Source: JBASEY01 sp964404285 (GTDB taxonomy: Bacteria > CSSED10-310). Taken from it: DNA of 64,000 nucleotides. Of the stretch, positions 1 to 7,957 are shown one piece after another. Both the position numbers and the translations under genes were made by a program. Location of the stretch: NCBI GenBank assembly GCA_964404285.1, contig CAYOJK010000006.1:1-64000 (forward strand). The letters are read 5' to 3'. The stretch's first letter is position 1, and the number at the start of each line of letters is the position of its first letter. The notes below the pieces were generated by a model that was not told where the DNA came from, did not search any database, and saw only the letters and a list, made by a program, of their open reading frames with translations.

Positions 1-92
1 TGCCCTACAGGATCGGGAGAGGGTTCTTGATGGAGAAGGGACCGGGGGATGGGATAAAATATCTCTGGGCTAGGAAATTCTTTTATTTTCCA

Positions 93-118
93 CAGATGAC
101 GCAGATGAACACAGATAT
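93..118. repeat. Short degenerate cagatga repeats
   Basis: The word CAGATGA occurs at 93-99 and 102-108, followed by the variant CAGATAT at 112-118, giving a period of nine to ten bases. It is a micro-repeat in non-coding DNA with no visible function. Confidence 0.6.
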
Positions 119-226
119 GTGCCGGTCGCATGTATTTCAGCCTTACGGGTTTGATATTCAGAAATAATAGCTGGTTCGTTTTGTCCCCTAATTAAATCGA
201 GTTCGTAGGGGTGGGTTTCAAACCTT

Positions 227-256
227 ATTCGCGTCCATTCGCGTCCATTCGCGGTT
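227..256. repeat. Tandem 10-bp repeat
   Basis: The unit gcgtccattc is repeated exactly at 231-240 and 241-250, with partial copies on both sides (227-230 and 251-253). On the minus strand it reads as repeated gaatggacgc. It lies inside the spurious minus-strand frame and explains that frame's odd protein composition. Confidence 0.7.
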
Positions 257-554
257 CTTCCCCAAAATACTCAATTCCAACACATGATGACTGGTTATTG
301 ACTTCGCATCCCGAATGACTGTTTGAACACGATTCCAAAGATTACAAAGATGGGCAGGATTAGATTCTGAGAAAGCAAAGACTAATCCTGGTAATCCTTT
401 AATCCCGTAATCGTGTTCAGACAATGAAGGATAGTGACGCTCCGCGAGCGCGGTTCCTAAAATTGGAAGTCTGTCCCCCGGAAGTACAGATGTCTGTCCC
501 CCGAAAAACAATTGGTGTCGCAAAGTGGATAGTCGCGGAATAAATCGAACAGGA

Positions 555-1304
555 CTAATTTTCTTCATCGATCATGGTTGTTTTGACCGTATATTCAACA
601 GGAATTTCAAAAGGATTTCCTGATATCAGTGTGTCGAAATCCGCAGAAATCAATTCCCGTGTGATAATCAACTCATCGCTTGAAGGCAGTCTGATCGCCA
701 TTTGTAAATCGACACCTTTATAAACCCATTGAATCAAAGTGTAAGACCCCAGATCTTTTTGCGCGACTTGGCACAAGTATCCCTGAACAGTTTCATCCGG
801 TAGAAGGGTGATGTTGCTGTCGATCAAAAACGATTCCGCCGCTTCAAGTGAGCCAAATTGATCGATCAATGGTTCCATATCGATGCCGGACGCCGATCTT
901 TCTTCCAATACGACCAGTATAGCTTCCTTGGTATCAGGATCGAGATGCCATAAATCAAGACCTCGTTTCACCGTCCAATTCACCAATGTTTGACCGTTAT
1001 CGATAAAAGATTTTTTTGATTCAAAGTGCCCGTAATCATCGACCAGCATGACCAGGTTTCTTTCAGAACCATCTGACCCTATTATTTTGAATGTAAAGGC
1101 GCCGTTTTTAAACGGATAGACCTGAATCATGTTTTCAGGGCTGTCTTTTCCCCAGCGTGTTTTCAACTGGTTAAAAAGAATGTTGAAGTCTGAATTGTCC
1201 TGATCTTGGGAATTTCTTGAGGTACATCCACCAACAAAAGCGGCGATCATGGTCAAATAAAGCATAGCTTTGAAAATAGTGGTGATAGCGTTGTTTGTTT
1301 TCAT
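555..1304 (-). CDS. Hypothetical lipoprotein
   Basis: The predicted 249-residue protein starts MKTNNAITTIF and has a short charged N-terminus, a hydrophobic stretch and a lipobox ending FVGGC at about residue 26, so it is probably exported and lipid-anchored. I chose this internal ATG because an upstream start at 1409 would add 35 polar residues before the signal peptide. I do not recognise the mature domain. It is a mixed alpha/beta-looking sequence with a conserved-looking RSASGIDMEPLIDQFGSLE stretch. There is no obvious Shine-Dalgarno before the start. It stands alone, divergent from the methyltransferase unit at 1687. Function unknown. Confidence 0.7.
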   Translation of the reverse strand: MKTNNAITTIFKAMLYLTMIAAFVGGCTSRNSQDQDNSDFNILFNQLKTRWGKDSPENMIQVYPFKNGAFTFKIIGSDGSERNLVMLVDDYGHFESKKSFIDNGQTLVNWTVKRGLDLWHLDPDTKEAILVVLEERSASGIDMEPLIDQFGSLEAAESFLIDSNITLLPDETVQGYLCQVAQKDLGSYTLIQWVYKGVDLQMAIRLPSSDELIITRELISADFDTLISGNPFEIPVEYTVKTTMIDEEN

Positions 1305-1602
1305 AGTTGTCAGCCTGGACTCAGTTATTCTTTTTTGTGGTTCAATTTGCTGATGCAACCGACCACAGGATTTTTCACCTATCAAGAATATGCCTATTTC
1401 GAGGCTCATTCAACCGGCTATTTTCTTACATCATGATTGTATTTATCGCAGGGATATATCTTGATTTGCTTTTTCCGAGGTTGTTTTGATCAATAAAAAT
1501 TTTTTATGAAACCTTTTCGATGTACCGGGTGTCATATAAGTGAAGGTGGCTAACAAGTAATAAACCACCGTTTGAAATTCCTCCTCCCTCTCCTTAAATA
1601 AG

Positions 1603-1631
1603 ACCCCGATCTAAACAATCGGGGTTTTCAT
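1603..1631 (+). terminator. Terminator-like hairpin without an upstream plus-strand gene
   Basis: ACCCCGAT (1603-1610) pairs perfectly with ATCGGGGT (1618-1625) across a seven-base loop and is followed by TTTCATTT. The T-run is on the plus strand, yet no plus-strand gene precedes it. It may insulate the promoter at 1650, or it may end an unseen small transcript. Confidence 0.6.
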
Positions 1632-1649
1632 TTAGCCTGATAGATAGGT

Positions 1650-1679
1650 TTGGCGCACGGGTCTGTTTTTTGTTAAAAT
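1650..1679 (+). promoter_or_regulatory. Candidate sigma-70 promoter for the methyltransferase unit
   Basis: TTGGCG at 1650-1655 and TAAAAT at 1674-1679 are separated by 18 bases. A start point about seven bases downstream would fall at or next to the GTG at 1687, so use of that GTG would give a leaderless mRNA. The ATG at 1711 would have a leader of about 24 bases. Confidence 0.45.
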
Positions 1680-1686
1680 CACTGCC

Positions 1687-2493
1687 GTGAATATCGAATC
1701 ATTTTTGGAAATGCACAAAAAAAGTGAGCGGTATTGGTGGTATCGCTCCAAATCGACATTGATGGAATCGTTGTTACAACACTATCTTCTGACCGTGCAA
1801 CGTATCGATATTGTAGGAACAAATTCTGTTGACCGGCTAAGAGTTCTGGATTTGGGTTGTGGCACGGGATCGATGTTCGGGGTTTTAGCGCCAAAAGGGT
1901 TGCTTTACGGTTTGGAGCCTTCCCGTGACGCCATTGCTTTCGCTGCAACACAAAAGAAGGCGTTATTGGTTCAGGCGGAGTCGTCTGCAATCCCTTTCAA
2001 AGACCGTTCATTTGATGTCGTTGCGTTATTCGACAGTCTTGAGCATGTCGAGGATGATCTTTCCGCACTCAAAGAGACGCACAGAATTCTTCACAATAAA
2101 GGCCTGTTATTGGTTTCTGTTCCAGCTTATCCGTGGCTTATAACCTGGCGCGAAAAACAGCTCGGACATAAACGACGGTATTCAAAAAAATCGTTGACGT
2201 CGGTGCTGACTCAAGCGGGCTTTCAGATTTTATTTCTTCGGTATATGTTCGCGGCTCTATTTCCGTTGATGGTTGTCAAAGCGATCAAAGACCGGTTTTT
2301 GCCCGCCCCGAACGTTTTACGCAGCGATATCGTCATGCCGCCTGAGCCTTGGAATACGCTGTTGACAAAATGGTTCAACGCAGAAGCAACTATTTCCAAA
2401 AAAGTGGGGTTACCCTTTGGCACATCGCTGGTTTGCGTGGCGCACCCGCTTTCGAAATCTGCCAATGATGTCGACAAAAAGGATGCTGTATGA
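1687..2493 (+). CDS. Class I SAM-dependent methyltransferase
   Basis: The 268-residue protein has the Rossmann-type methyltransferase motif I VLDLGCGTGS at about residues 55-64, an acidic motif II region ending LYGLEPSRDAI, and the motif IV-like stretch FDVVALFDSLEHVEDD. The N-terminal ERYWWYRSK resembles the family of small-molecule or glycan/lipid methyltransferases that begin with a WWF/WWYR motif. The listed start is GTG 1687; ATG 1711 is an alternative that keeps this motif. The gene overlaps the next one by four bases (ATGA), so it belongs with the GT87-like protein and the B12/radical SAM protein. Its substrate is unknown; an envelope lipid or glycan fits the context. Confidence 0.8.
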   Translation: MNIESFLEMHKKSERYWWYRSKSTLMESLLQHYLLTVQRIDIVGTNSVDRLRVLDLGCGTGSMFGVLAPKGLLYGLEPSRDAIAFAATQKKALLVQAESSAIPFKDRSFDVVALFDSLEHVEDDLSALKETHRILHNKGLLLVSVPAYPWLITWREKQLGHKRRYSKKSLTSVLTQAGFQILFLRYMFAALFPLMVVKAIKDRFLPAPNVLRSDIVMPPEPWNTLLTKWFNAEATISKKVGLPFGTSLVCVAHPLSKSANDVDKKDAV

Positions 2494-3875
2494 AAAAAGT
2501 GTGGAGTAACATCTTTTTAATCGCGGCGGTTTTATTTCATTTGGGCATGCTGGTGAACCTGGCCATGCATTTTGAATGGCACACAGATTTTTCGGCCATG
2601 ATTTCACCGCGAAAAATTGGCGCAAAAACTCCTGAACATTGGAATCCCGATAATGGAATAGCTTTATTTGCAAAATCCGGACAATCTCGTTTTGAAGAAA
2701 AATGGCGTGAGTTGAAACAATCCTTGCTGAATTCAAAAGAACTCAAATCTATTCCGGTGCGCCATACAGATAATTTTGGTTTGGATTTTTTTGTCAGAGA
2801 CGCCAACAATGCGGATCCTGGCGGTGATTTTTTTCAGTTGTATCAATCAGGGATCGATATTCGTCGTGGGACGAGTATTTATGAAAATTATACAAATGAA
2901 GATAGGGGTAAAATCAGCAAATCTCCTGTTAAATTACCGGTCTTTCATCCGCCCAATCGCTATCCGCCCGGTTTTGCCTACACCGTTGGCTTTTTGTTGA
3001 GCACAATGAAACCTTGGACGGCGTATTTGGTTTGGATCATATTACATGAAATTGTGTTGGCGCTCTGTATTGTGTTGTCGCACAAGGCGTCCAACGGAAG
3101 CTCCTTTAGATTCAAAATCGCTGCTGCGATGTGGTTGGCTTTTCTTCCCTGGTATCTAGAACTGTATATGGGCCAAACGACATTTATTCTTATGGCGGCG
3201 ACATTTATTTTGGCGTTATATCTGGATGATTACGCCAAGGCGCTGCATGCGGGGACTTGGTGGACGGTATCGCTGATAACCAAACCCGTTTCGTTGCTTT
3301 ATGCACCGGTGTTGATACGAAAAAGACGCCTGGGAATGCTGACGACGGGTTTAGGTATAGCGATAGGATCAGCAGCGATTTATTTTTTGCAACGTCCTCC
3401 GGATGCGAAATTATTTTTGAAATGGATGTCAGGTGAGGAGATGGTGACGAACTTGGGAAATTATTGTTTTCAAGCCCTGCTTTATCGTTTTCATCGATCC
3501 GACATTGTCGTCATGTCCATTGCATTGGGATTCATTTTCACAGCGCTGTACATGACCTTTAGAGCCGCCGAAATCCATTCCACGCGGCTGATCGTTCTCT
3601 GGGTTTGCGTCTATTTTCTTTCGTATACCCATGTTTGGGAACATCACCTGGTTTTATTTCTACCTGCACTTATTTTGCCCTGGTTGTATTCCGGCAAAGC
3701 AAGATATCTTGTTTTGTGGTTTTTAACAGCTCTGCCTTCATCGTTCTATCTATTCAATAACAATTGGAATTGGACACGCGACCTATTATATTTATCCTGT
3801 GCTGCAGTCCCTGTTTTGCTTTTATTCGTTGACCAGTTGTTGTTCAATACACCACGTGCCTTGCAAGGGGAATAG
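2490..3875 (+). CDS. GT87-like (DUF2029) integral membrane glycosyltransferase
   Basis: The 461-residue protein has about ten hydrophobic segments. The stretch YMGQTTFILMAATFIL, followed by TWWTVSLITKPVSLLYAPVL and a basic RKRR, matches the layout of the GT87/DUF2029 polyprenyl-phosphate mannosyltransferase family, in which a GQ-containing helix precedes a K-P-containing helix. An early acidic loop with GGDFFQLYQSGIDI fits the usual catalytic loop. Enzymes of this fold transfer sugars from polyprenyl-phosphate donors outside the cytoplasmic membrane. It overlaps the methyltransferase by four bases and ends one base before the radical SAM gene, so the three are probably co-translated. Acceptor unknown. 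Confidence 0.75.
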   Translation: MKKVWSNIFLIAAVLFHLGMLVNLAMHFEWHTDFSAMISPRKIGAKTPEHWNPDNGIALFAKSGQSRFEEKWRELKQSLLNSKELKSIPVRHTDNFGLDFFVRDANNADPGGDFFQLYQSGIDIRRGTSIYENYTNEDRGKISKSPVKLPVFHPPNRYPPGFAYTVGFLLSTMKPWTAYLVWIILHEIVLALCIVLSHKASNGSSFRFKIAAAMWLAFLPWYLELYMGQTTFILMAATFILALYLDDYAKALHAGTWWTVSLITKPVSLLYAPVLIRKRRLGMLTTGLGIAIGSAAIYFLQRPPDAKLFLKWMSGEEMVTNLGNYCFQALLYRFHRSDIVVMSIALGFIFTALYMTFRAAEIHSTRLIVLWVCVYFLSYTHVWEHHLVLFLPALILPWLYSGKARYLVLWFLTALPSSFYLFNNNWNWTRDLLYLSCAAVPVLLLFVDQLLFNTPRALQGE

Positions 3876-3876
3876 A

Positions 3877-5307
3877 ATGAAACGACGTAGAGTGTTGTTA
3901 TTGAATCCGCCGGGATTTCAAATTTATATTCGCGATTATTATTGCTCAAAAGTGTCGAAAGCCAGGTATATTTATCATCCGGTGGATCTGTTGATGTTGT
4001 CCGGAATCGTTGCGGAACATCATGATATCTATGTGTTAGATGGAATTGTCGACGGTTGGACACATTATAACGTCATGCGGTCAATACGATCATTCCAACC
4101 TGATGTGATCATCTTTTTGACTGGTGTAGCGTCGTTCAAAGAGGACATGCAGTTTCTTGGTGAATTGAAACGGCAGATGTCGTTTGTTTCTGTTGCGTCA
4201 GGCGAGTTGTTCTTGGAGGGGCCGAGGGAAAGGCTGTCGGCTATGCCGCTGGTGGATGCCACGGTGTTGGATTTCACCGAAATGGGCATTCTGGATTTGA
4301 TCGACCGGGTTGCTGAACCGGGAATATTGGAAGATGGTCCGCCGATACGGAACATTGTTTATCGATCAGGGGACAAGATAATCGGTCAAAATGAGCTTGT
4401 CAGGACAGGTGTTGAATTTGAAATACCTATTCCACGTCATGATTTGTTTCCCAATGAACAATATCGATATCCATTTGTCCGGGATTTTCCGTTTGCGACG
4501 GTGTTGACAGATTTTGGCTGCCCTTTCAACTGTGAATTTTGTGCAATCAGCCGGCTCGGCTATAAAAAACGTTCGATCGACAATGTCCTGCAGGAACTGG
4601 ATTTTATCAAGGCGCTGGGATTTCGAGATATTTACTTTGATGACCAGACTTTCGGCGCCGATCGATCTCGCATTGAAAAGTTGTTGAACGCTATGATCGA
4701 GCGACGATATGGATTTGGATTTATCAGTTTTACACGAGCGGATATTGTTGATTTAGACTTTTTGAAACTGTTGAAAGCAGCAGGATGTCATTCATTGGTA
4801 TTTGGGATTGAAGGTTCGGGTGATCGCAATCTTGAGAGCATACAGAAGGGATTGACAATCGATGTTGTGCGGCAGGCGATATCGTGGTGCAGGAAATTGG
4901 GTATCAGAACGATAGGGACATTTATTGTCGGTTTGCCGGGTATGACGGTTGATGAAGCGGCGCAAATAGGCACATTCGCAGCCGATTTGAATCTTGATTT
5001 TGCATCGTTCAATGTTCCGGCTCCGCGACCGGGAACCGGGCTCAGAAAACGAGCGCTCGAGGAGGGTTGGATCCAAGAAGATCTGATGGAAATGGACCAA
5101 TCTGGTAGTTATGCCGTGATGGGAAACGAGTTCATGTCTGCAGAACAGGTTGAATTTTATCGACAACAAGCGTCTAAAACCTTTTATTTTCGGTTTTCTT
5201 ACCTTTTACGACGGTTTTTGAATATACGATCCTGGTATGAAGTAAAATCCCATTTGACAGAGGGTTTGGATTTGTTGCTGCCGAAAACCTTTATCAAGAA
5301 GCATTGA
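3877..5307 (+). CDS. B12-binding-domain radical SAM protein
   Basis: The 476-residue protein has an N-terminal Rossmann-like cobalamin-binding-type region (VLLLNPPG at the start) without the base-on DxHxxG motif, then a radical SAM core with the cluster motif GCPFNCEFC (Cys215, Cys219, Cys222). I chose ATG 3877, preceded by AAGGGGA, because translation from 3799 would run through the previous gene's frame. It begins one base after the GT87-like gene. Proteins of this class use cobalamin and SAM for methylations or rearrangements of lipids, tetrapyrroles and antibiotics. The N-terminal part resembles that of the protein at 29236, suggesting they are paralogs. Substrate unknown. Confidence 0.85.
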   Translation: MKRRRVLLLNPPGFQIYIRDYYCSKVSKARYIYHPVDLLMLSGIVAEHHDIYVLDGIVDGWTHYNVMRSIRSFQPDVIIFLTGVASFKEDMQFLGELKRQMSFVSVASGELFLEGPRERLSAMPLVDATVLDFTEMGILDLIDRVAEPGILEDGPPIRNIVYRSGDKIIGQNELVRTGVEFEIPIPRHDLFPNEQYRYPFVRDFPFATVLTDFGCPFNCEFCAISRLGYKKRSIDNVLQELDFIKALGFRDIYFDDQTFGADRSRIEKLLNAMIERRYGFGFISFTRADIVDLDFLKLLKAAGCHSLVFGIEGSGDRNLESIQKGLTIDVVRQAISWCRKLGIRTIGTFIVGLPGMTVDEAAQIGTFAADLNLDFASFNVPAPRPGTGLRKRALEEGWIQEDLMEMDQSGSYAVMGNEFMSAEQVEFYRQQASKTFYFRFSYLLRRFLNIRSWYEVKSHLTEGLDLLLPKTFIKKH

Positions 5308-5341
5308 TCTATAAGTTTTCTCTAAAATCGGATGTTATGTT

Positions 5342-7060
5342 TTACACCAAGTTGGTGGTTTCCAGAATACCGCGAATAAAACTGACCGCTTGACTCAAGG
5401 GGGCGATTTCAAGGTTTTTCGATGAGCGCAATTTCAACTCGACACCGCCTTTTTTCAGGCTTCTTTTTGACAGAGTTACCCGTAACGGCAAACCATAGAG
5501 ATCCGCATCATTGAATTTAACGCCCGGTGATTCATCACGATCATCATATAATACGTCCAGCCCGGCAGCCTGCAGCTCACCATACAGTTTTTCCGCTTCC
5601 GCTTTCAATTCTTCCGCACCGGCATCCAATGATATCAGGTGTACATGATATGGGGCGACGGACGCCGGCCAAATCATGCCGTTTGCGTCGTGGTGAACCT
5701 CGACGACCGAACTCATCAATCGACCGACACCGATACCATAGCATCCCATGATCACTCGATTTCGGTTGCCGTCATCATCCAAATAATCCACATTCATCGC
5801 ATCAGTATATTTTGTTCCGAGTTTAAAGATATGCCCCAGCTCGATGCCGCGATGCAGCGACAACACACCGTTTTCACAGCGCGGACACGGGTCATTGCTC
5901 CTGACTGTTGAGATATCGACAAACTCAAGTTTTTTGTCGAGATTCGTCAGGTTGAAATTTTTAATATGGTATCCCGCTCGGTTAGCGCCCGCGACGAAAT
6001 TGTTGCCCCACTGAACACTTCGATCGGCGACGATTCGAACCGTTGACGGAAGATCAATGGCCGAAGCATACCCGGCGACAATCCCATGTTTTTCCAACAG
6101 GGCGGCATCGGCAGGAACAGGCTCGGTTGTTTTCAGGTGGTTGGCCAGTTTGGTTTCATTGACGTCGAAATCACCTCGTAGGATCACAAAAACCAGATTA
6201 CCGTCAACATTGTAAAAAACCGCTTTGATTGTTTTCGACTCCGGAACACCCAAAAACTCTGCAACATCTTTAATAGATTCTTTACCTGGCGTAGCGACTT
6301 CCTCGATATCCAATTCTTTCGGGTCCAAGGAAAAAGCCGGCGCTTTTATCGTGGCATTTTCCAGATTCGCCGCGTATGAACACTTATCACAGATAGCGAT
6401 GGTGTCTTCACCGGCATCGACAAGGCACATGAACTCATGAGACCCGGAACCCCCCATCATGCCGGTATCGGCTTCAACTGCGACCGGCTCCAGACCACAG
6501 CGTTGAAAAATTCGCATATAGGCGTTGTAAACACGAGGGTAATATTGATCCAGATCCTCTTGGTTCGCATGAAACGAATAGGCGTCTTTCATGTGAAACT
6601 CTCTGACCCGTAGAAGACCTCCACGCGATCGGGGTTCATCACGTATTTTAGTCTGAATCTGATAGGCCATGAACGGCAATTGGCGATGGCTTTTGATCTC
6701 ACGCCGGGCAAGATCCGTCACCACTTCTTCATGAGTCATGGCCAATACCATCGGGCGCTTGGCACGATCGGTGAATCGTACCAGTTCACTGCCGACACTG
6801 GTATAACGACCCGTTTCAATCCAAAGTTCAGCCGGGTTTAACAGCGGCATCAGGATTTCCTGGCCTCCTATCAGGTCCATTTCTTCCCTGATAATCGCCA
6901 TGATTTTATGTAAAGATCGAACAGCCAAAGGCAAATACGTATAAATGCCGGTTCCCAGCGGACGAATCATACCCGCTTTTAACAGTAACTTGTGGCTGAC
7001 GGATTGCGTTTCAGCCGGGTCTTCACGATAGGTTGTGCAAAACAATTCTGTTAATCTCAT
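5342..7060 (-). CDS. proS: Prolyl-tRNA synthetase, bacterial type with editing insertion
   Basis: The 572-residue protein charges tRNA-Pro with proline. It begins MRLTELFCTTYREDPAE, continues with KLLLKAGMIRPLGTGIYTYLPL and includes the class II motif TKIRDEPRSRGGLLRVREF. A long insertion in the middle (about residues 220-400, with the Cys pair CDKC and CPRC on its flanks) corresponds to the editing domain of bacterial ProRS, and the length equals that of the E. coli enzyme. I chose ATG 7060 because the 15 residues before it are not family-like and an AGGAG lies upstream. It is a single gene, convergent with the radical SAM gene at 3877. Confidence 0.97.
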   Translation of the reverse strand: MRLTELFCTTYREDPAETQSVSHKLLLKAGMIRPLGTGIYTYLPLAVRSLHKIMAIIREEMDLIGGQEILMPLLNPAELWIETGRYTSVGSELVRFTDRAKRPMVLAMTHEEVVTDLARREIKSHRQLPFMAYQIQTKIRDEPRSRGGLLRVREFHMKDAYSFHANQEDLDQYYPRVYNAYMRIFQRCGLEPVAVEADTGMMGGSGSHEFMCLVDAGEDTIAICDKCSYAANLENATIKAPAFSLDPKELDIEEVATPGKESIKDVAEFLGVPESKTIKAVFYNVDGNLVFVILRGDFDVNETKLANHLKTTEPVPADAALLEKHGIVAGYASAIDLPSTVRIVADRSVQWGNNFVAGANRAGYHIKNFNLTNLDKKLEFVDISTVRSNDPCPRCENGVLSLHRGIELGHIFKLGTKYTDAMNVDYLDDDGNRNRVIMGCYGIGVGRLMSSVVEVHHDANGMIWPASVAPYHVHLISLDAGAEELKAEAEKLYGELQAAGLDVLYDDRDESPGVKFNDADLYGLPLRVTLSKRSLKKGGVELKLRSSKNLEIAPLSQAVSFIRGILETTNLV

Positions 7061-7270
7061 AATAAATCCGTATCTCCTGACATAGAGGTGTTTTATTACC
7101 ACCAACCAGAGACTGAATCCTAATTCGACTAAGCAGACAAAGCAAGAGATTTTCTTTCATATTCAACATGTTTGATTCCGATATCGAAACCATCTACGAT
7201 TTCATGTCTGCCAAAAGTCGCTCGATTACAACGACTGACGGCATGATTTGATCACGTGTGGACGACTGTA

Positions 7271-7957
7271 ATGAAAGAAGTTGAACTGCATACAATACTG
7301 CTGAAGCAAGGTGCGAGTAACGTCGCTGAACTTTGGCAAACACTTTCAGAAAAAGAGAAAGATCGTGTGAACAGATTTCGATTAGCCGAGCACAAAAAAC
7401 GTTTTATTATTGCTCACGGCACAATGAGACAAATCCTGGCGAAACATATCGGGCTATCACCTGAACATGTTCAATTCGGAACAAGCTCTACTGGAAAGCC
7501 CATTTTGATGCATGATGAAGGTTGGTCGTTCAGTCTGTCATATTCAGCGGATTTAGCTGTTCTGGCTGTTTGTCAAGACGCTGAAATAGGTGTCGATATC
7601 GAATGGCGGCAGCCTGATCGATCTTTTCTGGAGATGGCGCGTAGATATTTTTTTCCAGGTGAAACACGCTACTTATCAGGGCTGCAAGGAGACATACTTG
7701 TCGAGGAATTTTATCGTATCTGGACGCTGAAAGAGTCGTGGCTCAAGGCAACCGGTATTGGGATTTCAGGTCTTAGGTTGCTTGAAGTTGTACCGGATCA
7801 AAATGGGTGTTACGATATATTGATTCATGACAAAAATATTCCAAACAGCATAATTGACAGGACCGATGCTATTCAATGGCGATATTTCGATACGCTTCCA
7901 GGGTTTACGGGATGCTATACGCGATTGAATTCTTCCCAAATCGTTTCGACAATATGA
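7271..7957 (+). CDS. 4'-phosphopantetheinyl transferase, Sfp type
   Basis: The 228-residue protein should transfer phosphopantetheine from CoA to a carrier protein serine. It shows the Sfp-family motifs GVDIE (magnesium-binding Asp and Glu) and WTLKESWLKATG, and has the longer Sfp-like rather than AcpS-like size. The ATG at 7271 is preferred; a GTG at 7256 is also open and neither has a clear ribosome binding site. The 3' end overlaps the convergent radical SAM gene by 43 bases. No polyketide or peptide synthetase is in the window, so it may serve acyl carrier protein of fatty acid synthesis or a distant pathway. Confidence 0.9.
   Translation: MKEVELHTILLKQGASNVAELWQTLSEKEKDRVNRFRLAEHKKRFIIAHGTMRQILAKHIGLSPEHVQFGTSSTGKPILMHDEGWSFSLSYSADLAVLAVCQDAEIGVDIEWRQPDRSFLEMARRYFFPGETRYLSGLQGDILVEEFYRIWTLKESWLKATGIGISGLRLLEVVPDQNGCYDILIHDKNIPNSIIDRTDAIQWRYFDTLPGFTGCYTRLNSSQIVSTI

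Larger units (their letters stand above)
1..554. other. Intergenic region, no gene supported
   Basis: I see no convincing coding region here. A 116-codon frame on the minus strand covers the right half, but its composition follows short repeated DNA words (lines such as repeated attcgcgtcc units) and it has no ribosome binding site or recognisable domain, so it is left out. The stretch contains two short periodic repeats, annotated separately, and text of the kind I associate with relic intergenic repeats near GxxExxY-family genes in environmental bacteria. No GxxExxY gene is in the window. Confidence 0.6.
1305..1686. other. Divergent intergenic region with hairpin and promoter
   Basis: This gap separates the minus-strand lipoprotein from the plus-strand methyltransferase unit. 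It holds a terminator-like hairpin at 1603-1631 and a sigma-70-like promoter at 1650-1679, both annotated separately. I see no small gene in the rest. Confidence 0.6.

Noticed and set aside
218..568. 116-codon frame on the minus strand
   Set aside because: Composition follows short DNA repeats, there is no ribosome binding site or domain, and it overlaps the stop of the lipoprotein gene.
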